This document shows, in pieces, positions 1 to 8,548 of a stretch of DNA of 37,184 bases (within the stretch, counting starts at the first letter, position 1; each line of letters begins with the position of its first letter). Under the pieces are notes generated by a model. The model did no database searches and was not told where the DNA came from. It saw nothing but the letters and a program-made list of their open reading frames with translations. A program made the position numbers and the translations under genes. This DNA is from an uncultured Ruminococcus sp. Lineage in GTDB: Bacteria; Bacillota; Clostridia; Lachnospirales; Lachnospiraceae. The stretch is taken from NCBI GenBank assembly GCA_946494335.1, contig CAMMBV010000036.1:1-37184 (forward strand), written 5' to 3'.

Positions 1-55
1 CAGTTTTAAGGAACCCTTCTTCTTATTGTGTCCATTCTATGGGGTATAGTTTACA
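1..55. mobile_element. Possible terminal end of an IS3-family (IS150-like) insertion sequence, partial
   Basis: Read on the plus strand, positions 29-55 begin TGTCCATT, contain TGGGG and end TTTACA. This is the general layout of IS150-group terminal inverted repeats, which start TGTC, have a central G-run and end TACA at the tip. The element would extend left, out of the window, with its tip near position 55. The last codons and the stop of the adjacent Rpn-like gene lie inside this stretch. No transposase is visible, so the call rests on resemblance of the end alone. Confidence 0.4.
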
Positions 56-918
56 AAGTAAGTTAGTACTCTGCCTTCTTTTCTGCCTTCTTCTCTTCCT
101 TCTTTTCTTCCCTCAGTGATTCCCTCTTTTTTCAATTCTTCCAACGCCGTACACATATTCATCCTGCCCCCTTTTCTTTCCAAGGCCTGGTTGACAAGTT
201 CCGGAGACTCTGTGATCGCACCAATCACAATACCCAGTTCAGAAGAAAGCTCCATATTCTGGTACACCTCTTCAATCTTTTTATAATTCCTTTTGTAGAT
301 ATTCCGGCTGATCTCAAAAACAGCCTGCACATCCCCATTGTGAAACACAAGTTCTTCACTCTCCCGTACCTGGATCAGATTCATTTTGTAATCGCTCACC
401 ACCGGGCGCAATTCCTCTGGAATTTTCAGCATATGCGCAAGAGTGTAAGGACCATCCCACGCACGCTCTCCATAATATACGCAGAGACTCACCATGGGAT
501 GCAGGCGGTCTTCTCTGCGAAGTCCGGAAAGAAACTCATCTGAGTCCTCCCAATCTCCCTGCGCTTTGTTCTTTTTCGCAATCTCCTGGTATTCCTTCAG
601 GTACCCAAGCGCATCTCCCAGCATAATCCGCAAGGGCATCCCAAAATGGACGCGCTGCTGATTTTCCAGTCCCAATATCACAAAGTCTATGCCGTGTGCT
701 CTCTTTTTTACCACATCCAGGATTTTTCGAACCGTCTCCATATGCCCATTCCACCTTACAATGGATGAGATATCGGTGTCCGATTCTTCCAGCTCATCCG
801 GACGAATCACTGTCTTTCCCTGAAAGAATGCCGCATTGAACAGGTCTGCAAACCTGGCGTTATCCCGCCAGAAATCTTTTAACACGGTATCTGTTTTTAT
901 TTTGTTTTTTGCAGTCAT
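37..918 (-). CDS. Rpn/PD-(D/E)XK nuclease family transposase-like protein, C-terminus probably truncated
   Basis: The 293-residue product resembles the Rpn/YhgA-like PD-(D/E)XK proteins that are abundant and usually multicopy in gut Clostridia. Visible hallmarks are the ILGLENQ segment, which carries the E-x-Q nuclease motif, followed by the MPLR segment and the YGERAWDGP-type motif in the middle. A Glu/Gly/Arg repeat (EGRKEGREEGR) near the C-terminus is also typical. In relatives this charged repeat continues into a helical tail. Here it stops after a short unrelated stretch ending VNYTP, and the stop codon lies in the putative IS end at 29-55, so the 3' end is probably disrupted. The ATG at 918 is preceded by AGAGGAGATGCG, a good ribosome site. 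Whether the nuclease is active, and what it cleaves in the cell, cannot be told. Confidence 0.65.
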   Translation of the reverse strand: MTAKNKIKTDTVLKDFWRDNARFADLFNAAFFQGKTVIRPDELEESDTDISSIVRWNGHMETVRKILDVVKKRAHGIDFVILGLENQQRVHFGMPLRIMLGDALGYLKEYQEIAKKNKAQGDWEDSDEFLSGLRREDRLHPMVSLCVYYGERAWDGPYTLAHMLKIPEELRPVVSDYKMNLIQVRESEELVFHNGDVQAVFEISRNIYKRNYKKIEEVYQNMELSSELGIVIGAITESPELVNQALERKGGRMNMCTALEELKKEGITEGRKEGREEGRKEGRVLTYFVNYTP

Positions 919-991
919 CGCATCTCCTCTGCTGCTCTCTTCGGCATGGTTTTACTATACCATACTTTCTGGCTTTCTTCCAGCAGAAAGA

Positions 992-1037
992 AAAAATCCG
1001 AAGTCCCCTCTACATTCAGAGTAAACTTCGGATTTTT
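992..1037 (-). terminator. Intrinsic terminator after fabT
   Basis: A perfect 12-bp stem (arms 992-1003 and 1026-1037, CTTCGGATTTTT on the minus strand) ends in a T-run. It lies 20 bases past the fabT stop codon. An inner CTCT/AGAG pairing can form in the loop. The arms are flanked by A-runs and T-runs, so it could also work in the other direction, but no plus-strand gene enters it. Confidence 0.8.
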
Positions 1038-1056
1038 CCTGTTTTCTTTGCAGTCC

Positions 1057-1542
1057 TTACTTCTGTTTTACTTTCTTATCAAGTCTGATATAATTGTGAC
1101 TTTTTCTGTAATCCACAAAAAAACCCTTCAGCTGCACCAGCGCTGTAACAAGCACCTGCTTTTCGCTATCGTTCATCCCCTTTACCACAGCGTCAATCAT
1201 CTCCCGGTGAAAAGCCTCGTGGTGATGATAGGCTCTGATCCCTTTTTCCGTCAGACGTATATAGACAACCCGCCGGTCTTCCTCACTGCGTTCCCGCAGT
1301 ACATATCCTTTTTTCACCAGATTATTCATGGATGTGGTAAGGGTTCCCATGGTCACCGACATCTTTTTTGCAATGGATGACATATTCTGCGGTTCATCAA
1401 TTCCTACCGATTCAATGATATGCATGTCATTGTTGGTGATGTCCAGGAATTCGCCGGTAATAATAGCATCCTGTTCTATATCCATGATGTCATTGAAAAG
1501 CTTTACCAGAACATCATTCAGCGCCCGATAGCTGTTGTCCAT
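1057..1542 (-). CDS. fabT: MarR-family regulator of fatty acid synthesis, FabT-like
   Basis: This 161-residue MarR protein has its winged helix at about residues 52-95, including VTMGTLTTSMNNLVKKGY and the wing ERSEEDRRVVYIRLT. The sequence closely follows streptococcal FabT as I remember it: the DI-x3-MH segment, the T-GT-TTS-NNL recognition helix, RSE-DRRVV, and the FH-x-M-x10-GM region. FabT represses fab genes when bound to long-chain acyl-ACP, and that is the likely role here. In streptococci the gene opens the fab cluster; here it closes it, 79 bases after accDA. The ATG at 1542 has an AAGGAGGT ribosome site that overlaps the stop of a 17-codon frame upstream, which suggests coupled translation. 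Confidence is high for MarR and good for FabT. Confidence 0.82.
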   Translation of the reverse strand: MDNSYRALNDVLVKLFNDIMDIEQDAIITGEFLDITNNDMHIIESVGIDEPQNMSSIAKKMSVTMGTLTTSMNNLVKKGYVLRERSEEDRRVVYIRLTEKGIRAYHHHEAFHREMIDAVVKGMNDSEKQVLVTALVQLKGFFVDYRKSHNYIRLDKKVKQK

Positions 1543-1556
1543 GAATGTTTACCTCC

Positions 1557-1610
1557 TTAAGCCTCTCCAAACAAATCTGCGATTACATCTCTGCCGGACT
1601 GTCTGACCAT
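1557..1610 (-). CDS. Possible 17-residue leader peptide upstream of fabT
   Basis: A short frame encodes MVRQSGRDVIADLFGEA. It lies in the 79-base gap between accDA and fabT. A GAGAGGAC-like ribosome site immediately follows the accDA stop codon, and the TAA of the frame is embedded in the fabT ribosome site (TTAAGGAGG). This arrangement would couple fabT translation to the operon. The frame is too short for homology to help, so it could be chance. Confidence 0.35.
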   Translation of the reverse strand: MVRQSGRDVIADLFGEA

Positions 1611-1621
1611 TGTCTGTCCTC

Positions 1622-3310
1622 TCACATGCCGCGGAATCTCTGATAACGGTGCTCCGTCAGTTCTTCTGCGCTTAAATTCTGATATTGTACCAGGAAACTG
1701 CCAATCTGAGCCCGGAGCATCCGGCAGATCATCTTTTCGTTTCCCTTGGATGCCGGAATATCTTCCGGAATCACTTTCTCTATAATACCCAGCTCCAGTA
1801 GATCCTGCGCTGTAATTTTCATCACTTTTGCCGCTTCAGCTGCTCTTTTGCTGTCTTTCCACAGGATAGAGGCAAAGCCTTCCGGAGAAAGGATGGAATA
1901 AACGGCGTTTTCCATCATCCACACCTCATCGGCTACCGCCATTGCCAGCGCGCCGCCGCTGCCTCCTTCGCCTATTACCACTGACAGCACCGGTGTTTTC
2001 AGATCTGACATCTGAAACAGGTTGTCTGCAATAGCCCGTCCCTGTCCCCGCTCTTCCGCATCCATTCCGCAAAAGGCCCCGGGAGTATCCACAAAACAGA
2101 TCACCGGCCGGTTGAATTTTTCCGCCTGCTTCATCAGACGAAGGGCTTTTCTGTAACCGTCAGGCGAAGGCATACCAAAATTCCTCACCAGGTTTTCTTT
2201 CAGATTTTTCCCCTTCTGCTGTCCGATTACAGTCACAGGCGTATCGCCCAGCATGGCGATACCGCCCACCACAGAACCGTCATCTTTAAAATACCGGTCT
2301 CCATGAAGCTCTATAAAATCCGTAAATATCCCCTCGATATAATCAAGCGCCGTCAGCCGGTCAGCCTTTCTGGAAGCTTCCACAACCTCCCAGGCATCTC
2401 TTTTTTCCTTTCTGACCTGCTCTTTGATCAGTTCTGACTCCGCCGGCGAAGACGCAGGTTTCCCGCAGGTATGCATTCTGATCAGATCAGCCAGGGTTTT
2501 CCTCATCTCTGAGCGCTCTACTATCCGGTCAATAAAGCCGTGCTCCAGCAGAAATTCCGAACGCTGGAAGCCTTCCGGAAGCTTCTGGCGAATGGTCTGC
2601 TCGATGACCCTTGGTCCTGCAAAACCAATCAGCGCTCCCGGCTCCGCCAGAATCACATCGCCCAGCATGGCGAAACTGGCGGTTACGCCTCCCGTGGTGG
2701 GATCTGTCAGTACGGAAATGTATAAAAGTCCGGCATTGCTGTGTCTTTTTAAAGCCGCTGAAGTTTTGGCCATCTGCATCAGGGATACCATCCCCTCCTG
2801 CATTCTGGCGCCGCCGGAACAGCAGAACATGATCACAGGAAGTTTTTCTTTGGTAGCCCTCTCCACCGCACGGGTGATTTTTTCACCTACCACATATCCC
2901 ATGCTGCCCATGAGAAACCGGGCGTCTATAATTCCGATGGCTGTTCTTAGTCCTTCGATGGTGGCTTCACCCGTGAGAATGCCTTCATAAAGTCCCGTCT
3001 TCTCTCTGCACTTTTCCAGTTTTTCATCGTAACCTTCGAACGCAAGCGGATCCGGCGTGGTGATGTCTTCATCCCAGGGCTGAAAGCTTCCCCGGTCCAC
3101 CGTCATCTTCAGCCTTCTTCTGGCATTCAGGCGGAAATAAGCCCCGCATTTGGGACAGGCATAATAGTTTGCCTTTACATCGTCCCTGTAAATCATTTCC
3201 TGGCACTTTCCACATTTGGCCCAGAGGCTTTTCAGCACATCCGGCTCTTCCCCTCTGCCCTTTTTCATATTCATATTGGATGGAGTTTTTCGCAACAAAT
3301 CTTTTAACAT
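1622..3310 (-). CDS. accDA: Fused acetyl-CoA carboxylase carboxyltransferase, beta and alpha subunits in one chain
   Basis: The product transfers CO2 from carboxybiotin on AccB to acetyl-CoA, giving malonyl-CoA for fatty acid synthesis. Residues 1-280 are AccD: a zinc ribbon with cysteines 33, 36, 52 and 55, then the crotonase-like fold with SGGARMQEG and [16 protein letters not shown]. Residues 281-304 form a linker. Residues 305-562 are AccA, with [24 protein letters not shown] and [10 protein letters not shown]. In most bacteria AccD and AccA are separate polypeptides forming an alpha2beta2 complex. Here one 562-residue frame covers both with no internal stop, so the ratio is fixed at 1:1. 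The ATG at 3310 follows AAGGTGA. The gene sits 50 bases after accC, near the end of the fab operon. Confidence 0.95.
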   Translation of the reverse strand: MLKDLLRKTPSNMNMKKGRGEEPDVLKSLWAKCGKCQEMIYRDDVKANYYACPKCGAYFRLNARRRLKMTVDRGSFQPWDEDITTPDPLAFEGYDEKLEKCREKTGLYEGILTGEATIEGLRTAIGIIDARFLMGSMGYVVGEKITRAVERATKEKLPVIMFCCSGGARMQEGMVSLMQMAKTSAALKRHSNAGLLYISVLTDPTTGGVTASFAMLGDVILAEPGALIGFAGPRVIEQTIRQKLPEGFQRSEFLLEHGFIDRIVERSEMRKTLADLIRMHTCGKPASSPAESELIKEQVRKEKRDAWEVVEASRKADRLTALDYIEGIFTDFIELHGDRYFKDDGSVVGGIAMLGDTPVTVIGQQKGKNLKENLVRNFGMPSPDGYRKALRLMKQAEKFNRPVICFVDTPGAFCGMDAEERGQGRAIADNLFQMSDLKTPVLSVVIGEGGSGGALAMAVADEVWMMENAVYSILSPEGFASILWKDSKRAAEAAKVMKITAQDLLELGIIEKVIPEDIPASKGNEKMICRMLRAQIGSFLVQYQNLSAEELTEHRYQRFRGM

Positions 3311-3360
3311 TTCTTCACCTTGACCCTATCTTTCATATGCCCGGATCTGCCCGCTGCACA

Positions 3361-4701
3361 CTAGCTGAGATATTTCTCAATAAACGAAGTATCCTGTTTT
3401 CCTTCCATAAACACAGGATGGGTAATAATCTTAAGCTGATATTCCTGATTGGTGTCCACGCCTTCGATAATCAGCTCGCCAAGCGCCACCTGCATTTTCC
3501 GGATCGCCTCATCCCTGTCTTTTCCATGAACAATGACCTTTGCGATCATTGAATCATAGTTTGGCGGAATCCTATAGCCGTTATACACTGCGCTGTCAAT
3601 ACGGATTCCGTTTCCACCCGGAAAATGGCTGTCCGCAATTGTCCCCGGACAGGGCATGAAATTCTTTTCCGGGTTTTCCGCGTTGATACGGCATTCCATA
3701 GCATGGCCCCGAAGGATCACATCCTTCTGTTTTATTTCCAGACGTTCGCCCGCCGCGATGCGGATCTGTTCTTTAATTAAATCCAGCCCGGTTACCGCCT
3801 CTGTTACAGGATGTTCCACCTGTATCCGTGTATTCATTTCTATAAAATAAAAGTTTTTCTTTTTGTCCACCAGAAATTCTATAGTGCCGGCGCTTTCATA
3901 GCCTGCGGCTTTCGCAGCCTTTACGGCCGCCTCGCCCATCTGGCGGCGAAGTTCTTCCGAAATAGCAGGGCTTGGAGATTCCTCCACCATTTTCTGATGA
4001 CGGCGCTGTACGGAACAATCCCTCTCGCCCAGATGGATCACGTTGCCGAAGCTGTCCGCCAGGATCTGAAATTCAATATGACGAGGTTCCTCCACAAAAC
4101 GTTCGATATACATGGTAGGATCAGAAAATCCCTGCTCCGCTTCCCGCTGTGCCGTTTTAAACTGAGTCTCAAATTCCTCCGCAGTCATGGCGACACGCAT
4201 TCCGCGGCCGCCGCCGCCTGCCGCCGCTTTTATCATCACGGGATATCCTACCTTGGCTGCCGCTGCTTTTCCTTTTCTGACATCCAGTACCGGCTCTTTA
4301 CTTCCGGGAACGACGGGTACGCCCGCCTCAATCATGGTATTTCTGGCCTGAGCCTTATTTCCCATCTTCTCAATCACGTCGCTTCCCGGCCCGATAAATT
4401 TCACGCCGCACTTTTCGCACATTCTGGCAAATTTACTGTTTTCAGACAGGAATCCAAAGCCGGGATGGATAGCGTCTGCATTCATGGTGATGGTGGCGCT
4501 TAATATCCGTTCCATGGAAAGATAACTTTCCTTGGAGGCCGCGGGACCGATACAGACAGCCTCATCCGCCAAAAGCGTATGCAGCGCATCTTTATCCGCC
4601 TCCGAGTATACCGCAACAGTGCGGATTCCCATCTCCTTGCAGGCGCGGATGATCCGCACCGCAATCTCGCCCCGGTTGGCAATTAAAATCTTCTTAAACA
4701 T
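3361..4701 (-). CDS. accC: Acetyl-CoA carboxylase, biotin carboxylase subunit
   Basis: This ATP-grasp enzyme carboxylates the biotin on AccB using ATP and bicarbonate. The N-terminal KILIANRGEIAVRIIRA segment, the glycine-rich ATP loop at about residues 162-167 (AGGGGRGMR) and the active-site block EMNTRIQVEHPVTE are all intact. At 446 residues it has the normal length for a stand-alone AccC. The ATG at 4701 follows GAAGGGGA; 14 bases separate it from the fabZ stop. It is transcribed as part of the fab operon between fabZ and accDA, so all carboxylase subunits are encoded together. Confidence 0.97.
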   Translation of the reverse strand: MFKKILIANRGEIAVRIIRACKEMGIRTVAVYSEADKDALHTLLADEAVCIGPAASKESYLSMERILSATITMNADAIHPGFGFLSENSKFARMCEKCGVKFIGPGSDVIEKMGNKAQARNTMIEAGVPVVPGSKEPVLDVRKGKAAAAKVGYPVMIKAAAGGGGRGMRVAMTAEEFETQFKTAQREAEQGFSDPTMYIERFVEEPRHIEFQILADSFGNVIHLGERDCSVQRRHQKMVEESPSPAISEELRRQMGEAAVKAAKAAGYESAGTIEFLVDKKKNFYFIEMNTRIQVEHPVTEAVTGLDLIKEQIRIAAGERLEIKQKDVILRGHAMECRINAENPEKNFMPCPGTIADSHFPGGNGIRIDSAVYNGYRIPPNYDSMIAKVIVHGKDRDEAIRKMQVALGELIIEGVDTNQEYQLKIITHPVFMEGKQDTSFIEKYLS

Positions 4702-4715
4702 GACTTCCCCTTCCG

Positions 4716-5141
4716 TCAGCTTACAATGAACGTCATTTCAGCGGACACAGCCGTTTCACCGTTCACTTTTGCAACTGCTTTACCCACGCCAATGGGACCC
4801 TTTTGCTTTATAATCTCGCAGGACAGGGACATGGTATCTCCAGGAACCACTTTTCTGCGGAATTTTACTTTGTCCATTCCGCCGAAGAAAGCTGTTTTTC
4901 CTTTATTCTCCGGTACGCTTAAAATAGCCACAGCTCCCACCTGAGCCAGCGCTTCCACTATCAGCACACCCGGCATAACCGGCTCCTGGGGAAAATGTCC
5001 TGCAAAAAAATCTTCCCGGAAGGTTACGCATTTAATCCCTGATGCCCGTACGCCCGGCTCCAGCTCATCTATCCGGTCCACCAGCAAAAAAGGATGGTGG
5101 TGCGGAATAATCTGTTCAATCTCTTTAATTCCCAATGCCAT
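4716..5141 (-). CDS. fabZ: 3-hydroxyacyl-ACP dehydratase FabZ
   Basis: The enzyme dehydrates 3-hydroxyacyl-ACP to trans-2-enoyl-ACP in each elongation round. The hot-dog fold signature IIPHHHPFLLVDRI is present, with catalytic His49 in FFAGHFP and Glu63 in GVLIVEALAQVG. I place the start at the ATG at 5141 (141 residues): the accB stop and AAGGAG ribosome site lie just before it (GAGTAAGGAG, then six bases). The frame is open seven codons further upstream to a GTG, which lacks a ribosome site and would overlap accB. No FabA, FabM or second dehydratase is visible in the cluster, so nothing here is a dedicated double-bond isomerase. Confidence 0.96.
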   Translation of the reverse strand: MALGIKEIEQIIPHHHPFLLVDRIDELEPGVRASGIKCVTFREDFFAGHFPQEPVMPGVLIVEALAQVGAVAILSVPENKGKTAFFGGMDKVKFRRKVVPGDTMSLSCEIIKQKGPIGVGKAVAKVNGETAVSAEMTFIVS

Positions 5142-5151
5142 ATTATGCTCC

Positions 5152-5577
5152 TTACTCGACACGGAACAGCAGCTGGCCGAATTCTACCACCTGTTCATTC
5201 TCAATCACGATTTCTGTGATCACGCCGTCTTTGTCGCTTTCTATCTCGTTCATCAGTTTCATCGTCTCTATGATACCCAGTACCTGTCCCTTTTTCACAG
5301 TGTCGCCCACCTGCACAAAGGGCTCGGCATCCTCAGCGGGAGCGCTGTAAAAGGTGCCCACCAGCGGAGATTTAATCCAGGTACCATCGTCCACAAACTC
5401 CTCTTCCTGCACTTCGCTTTCCGCCGCCGGCTGTTTCGGCGCTTTGGGAGCGACCGGTGCAGGTACGCTCATTCCGGCTTTCAATACCAGTTTCATATCT
5501 CCTTCGCTGTATTCAAACTCTGTCAGTGATGACTTGGAGACTGTCTCTATCAAACGAATAATCTGTTCCGTATCCAT
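5152..5577 (-). CDS. accB: Biotin carboxyl carrier protein of acetyl-CoA carboxylase
   Basis: This 141-residue carrier shuttles carboxybiotin between AccC and the carboxyltransferase. The biotinyl domain occupies about residues 68-141, with Lys107 as biotin acceptor in the classical ETMKLMNEI motif. A Pro/Ala-rich linker (about residues 38-52) connects it to an N-terminal helical region starting MDTEQIIRLIETVSKS, typical of bacterial AccB. The ATG at 5577 has AGGAGGAG just upstream and starts eight bases after the fabF stop. Its stop codon lies in the fabZ ribosome site. Confidence 0.97.
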   Translation of the reverse strand: MDTEQIIRLIETVSKSSLTEFEYSEGDMKLVLKAGMSVPAPVAPKAPKQPAAESEVQEEEFVDDGTWIKSPLVGTFYSAPAEDAEPFVQVGDTVKKGQVLGIIETMKLMNEIESDKDGVITEIVIENEQVVEFGQLLFRVE

Positions 5578-5585
5578 AGCTCCTC

Positions 5586-6821
5586 CTATTTCTCATACCT
5601 TTTCACACAAAGAGTTGCATTGTGTCCGCCAAAGCCCAGAGAATTGCTCAGACAGCAGTTCACTTCCTGTTCAATGGGACCGTCTGTGATATAATCCAGA
5701 TCACATTCTTCATCGGGAACCTGATATCCCACTGTGGGATGCAGGTAATTGTCTTCAATGGACTTTACACAAGTGATAAATTCCACACCGCCGGCCGCTC
5801 CCAGCAGATGGCCGATCATTGATTTGGTGGAACTGATTTTCACACGGCTCGCCTCTTCCTTCATGGCCAGTTTGATGGCTTTCGTCTCAAAGAGATCATT
5901 GTGGTGGGTTCCGGTTCCGTGGGCATTGATATAATCCACATCGGCGGGACTTAACTTCGCATCTTCCATGGCCATTTCCATAGCCTTGGCCGCGCCGCTT
6001 CCGTCTTCCGCCGGAGAAGTGATGTGGTAAGCATCGCTGGTAGCTCCATATCCCACCAGTTCTGCATAAATTTTAGCATTTCTTTTCAGCGCATGCTCCA
6101 GCTCTTCCAGAATAACCACGCCGGCGCCTTCTCCCATGACAAAGCCGCCCCTTTCTTTATCAAAGGGAATGGATGCCCGATGAGGATCTGCGGAAGTAGT
6201 AAGGGCTGTCAGAGAAGAGAATCCGGCAAGGCCGCTGGGTGTAATGGAACTTTCCGTTCCGCCCGCCACCATCACATCGGCGTCTCCGTACTGAATGCTG
6301 CGAAACGCCTCTCCGATGGAATGCGTACCTGTAGCACAGGCCGTTACCACGTTGATGCTCTTTCCTTTTAACCCAAACAAAATGCTGACATTTCCCGCTG
6401 CCATATTGCTGATCAGCATAGGCACCATCAACGGACTTACCTTTCTGGGACCGCCTTTTAAGAGTTTCTGATACTCCCTCTCTACCGTCTGCAGACTTCC
6501 GATTCCGGAACCGATACTGATCCCCACGCGATACGGATCTTCCTGCTCCAGATTCAGACCGGAATCTTTTAACGCTTCTTCCGTGGCCGCCACGGCATAG
6601 TGGCAGAATGCCTCCATGCGGCGGGCTGTCTTGGCATCCATATGCTCTTTGGCATCAAAATCTTTTACCTCGGCAGCCAGTTTTACTTTGTAGTCCGTCA
6701 CATCCATTTTGGTAATCTCACCGATTCCCACTGTCTGTTTCTTCACTGCCGACCAAAACTCATCCACACTGTTACCGATGGGAGTGATGGCTCCCATACC
6801 TGTCACTACTACTCGTCTCAT
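5586..6821 (-). CDS. fabF: 3-oxoacyl-ACP synthase II (KAS II)
   Basis: FabF condenses acyl-ACP with malonyl-ACP and sets chain elongation. The Cys-His-His triad is visible: Cys162 in NVVTACATGTHSIGEA, a His in NAHGTGTHHND and a His in KSMIGHLLGAAGG. The length of 411 residues is typical. The ATG at 6821 follows TAAGGAGGAAGTCC, in which the TAA is the stop of fabG, so the two genes are probably translationally coupled. It is the only elongation KAS in the cluster; no fabB is present. Confidence 0.97.
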   Translation of the reverse strand: MRRVVVTGMGAITPIGNSVDEFWSAVKKQTVGIGEITKMDVTDYKVKLAAEVKDFDAKEHMDAKTARRMEAFCHYAVAATEEALKDSGLNLEQEDPYRVGISIGSGIGSLQTVEREYQKLLKGGPRKVSPLMVPMLISNMAAGNVSILFGLKGKSINVVTACATGTHSIGEAFRSIQYGDADVMVAGGTESSITPSGLAGFSSLTALTTSADPHRASIPFDKERGGFVMGEGAGVVILEELEHALKRNAKIYAELVGYGATSDAYHITSPAEDGSGAAKAMEMAMEDAKLSPADVDYINAHGTGTHHNDLFETKAIKLAMKEEASRVKISSTKSMIGHLLGAAGGVEFITCVKSIEDNYLHPTVGYQVPDEECDLDYITDGPIEQEVNCCLSNSLGFGGHNATLCVKRYEK

Positions 6822-6832
6822 GGACTTCCTCC

Positions 6833-7573
6833 TTACATTACCATTCCGCCGTCTACATGAAGCACCTGTCCCGTAATATAACGGCTCTTATCAGATGCCA
6901 GAAATACAACTGCATTCGCCACATCTTCCGGTTTTCCAAAATGTCCCAGGGGGATTGCGGCCGCTGCGCCCTCTTTCACTTTATCTGATAAAACGCTGGT
7001 CATATCCGTCTCAATAAATCCCGGCGCCACAGCGTTCACTGTAATTCCTCTTGAAGATACTTCCCGTGCAATGGATTTTGTCATACCGATCAGGCCGGCC
7101 TTGGAAGCGCTGTAGTTAACCTGCCCGGCATTTCCCATCACTCCGGATACAGAGGAAATATTGATAATTCGGCCGCTTCTTCGCTTAATCATGGCCTTTA
7201 CCGCCCATTTACTGCAGTGGTACGCACCTTTCAGATTGACGTCCACCACGCTGCAAAAATCTTCTTCACTCATCCGCATCAGAAGGCCGTCCTTTGTAAT
7301 ACCCGCATTGTTAACCAGAATGTCAATACGGCCGTGGCGGGAAAGAATATCGGCAAATCCGGTCTCAACTGCTTCATAATCCGCCACGTTAAAGGGGCAG
7401 ACTTCCGCCCGGCCGCCGTTTTTCTGTATTTCTTCCGCTGTTTCTTTTGCTTTTTCTACAGAACCATTACAGTTGATGATAACTGTAGCTCCTTCTTTGG
7501 CCAGCGCCAGCGCAATGGCCCTGCCGATTCCTCTGGCTCCTCCTGTCACAACTGCTACCTGATTTTCCAACAT
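6833..7573 (-). CDS. fabG: 3-oxoacyl-ACP reductase FabG
   Basis: This NADPH-dependent short-chain dehydrogenase reduces 3-oxoacyl-ACP. The N-terminal VVTGGARGIGRAIA loop binds the dinucleotide, NNAG lies at 88-91, and the catalytic residues are Ser141, Tyr154 and Lys158 in NISSVSG and NYSASKAG. I choose the ATG at 7573 (246 residues, the usual FabG length), because GGAGGAAAAC precedes it. The frame opens five codons earlier at an ATG that overlaps that ribosome site. The C-terminus HVDGGMVM is standard. It follows fabD by 51 bases. Confidence 0.96.
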   Translation of the reverse strand: MLENQVAVVTGGARGIGRAIALALAKEGATVIINCNGSVEKAKETAEEIQKNGGRAEVCPFNVADYEAVETGFADILSRHGRIDILVNNAGITKDGLLMRMSEEDFCSVVDVNLKGAYHCSKWAVKAMIKRRSGRIINISSVSGVMGNAGQVNYSASKAGLIGMTKSIAREVSSRGITVNAVAPGFIETDMTSVLSDKVKEGAAAAIPLGHFGKPEDVANAVVFLASDKSRYITGQVLHVDGGMVM

Positions 7574-7624
7574 GTTTTCCTCCATCATTCACTCACTTGC
7601 CGTATCTATATCAACCGGCAGTCA

Positions 7625-8548
7625 TTATCTGCCAAGATATTCTCCCAGTCCTTCCAGGGAATCCCAGGTATTCACATTATAAACGGATACCTCACGGGAT
7701 ATTTTCTTCACGAAAGAAGCCAGTGTTTTGCCCGGTCCGATCTCCACGAAACGGTCTACGCCGGCTGCAATCATATTTTCCACACTCTGCTGCCATCTGA
7801 CGGAACTGCTGACCTGACGAACCAGCAGGTCTTTGATCTGATCTGTTCCCTCCACATAATCAGCCGTCACATTCGTCACATAAGGAATACTGTGGTCTGA
7901 CAGTTTCACCGGCTCCAGTACTTCGCCCAGCTTCTGTCCCGCCGTTTTAAGCATACTGGAATGAAAAGGACCGCTGACCTTCAAAGGAACTGTCCGCTTG
8001 GCGCCGGCTTCTTTTAAAGCCGCGCAGGCCTTTTCCACACTGTCTGTCTTTCCCGATATGACAATCTGTCCCGGACAGTTATAATTTGCAACTTCAACGC
8101 CGTCGATGCCGTTGACCACCTGATCAATCTGATCCGCCGTCATGCCAAGAACCGCCGCCATGGCGCCTTCTCCCACGGGAACCGCCTCCTGCATCAGAAT
8201 TCCTCTCTGACGGACAACCTTTACAGCATCCTCAAAAGTCATGGCTTTGCAGGATACCAGCGCACAGTATTCTCCCAGGCTTAATCCGGCCGCCACATCC
8301 GGCTGAAATCCCATTTTTTCTATTTCCGCCAGCATGGCTACACTGGTGGTTACCAGAGCCGCCTGGGTATACTCTGTGATGTCAAGCCTGTCGTTTTCCT
8401 CAAAGCACAGCTCTTCCATGGAAAATCCCAGAAGATCACTGCTCTTTTCATAAATCTCCCTGGACAGGGAAGAATTTTCGTAAAAATCCTTTCCCATGCC
8501 CGCTTTCTGAGCGCCCTGTCCCGGAAATATATATGCTATTTTTCCCAC
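7625..8548 (-). CDS. fabD: Malonyl-CoA:ACP transacylase FabD
   Basis: FabD moves the malonyl group from CoA to ACP. The N-terminal IAYIFPGQGAQKAGMG block, the nucleophile Ser90 and His196 (SGPFHSSML) are present. The nucleophile motif reads GLSLGEY where the E. coli enzyme has GHSLGEY, so the residue just before the serine is Leu rather than His. Translation starts at a GTG (8548) inside the last codons of fabK, giving a 13-base overlap. An AAAGGAG ribosome site lies within fabK, a clear case for translational coupling. The length of 307 residues is normal. Confidence 0.95.
   Translation of the reverse strand: MGKIAYIFPGQGAQKAGMGKDFYENSSLSREIYEKSSDLLGFSMEELCFEENDRLDITEYTQAALVTTSVAMLAEIEKMGFQPDVAAGLSLGEYCALVSCKAMTFEDAVKVVRQRGILMQEAVPVGEGAMAAVLGMTADQIDQVVNGIDGVEVANYNCPGQIVISGKTDSVEKACAALKEAGAKRTVPLKVSGPFHSSMLKTAGQKLGEVLEPVKLSDHSIPYVTNVTADYVEGTDQIKDLLVRQVSSSVRWQQSVENMIAAGVDRFVEIGPGKTLASFVKKISREVSVYNVNTWDSLEGLGEYLGR

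Noticed and set aside
3811-4503. Open plus-strand frame of 230 codons opposite accC
   Set aside because: AccC is unambiguous on the other strand; the product shows no domain and is Arg/His/Phe-rich as expected for antisense translation.
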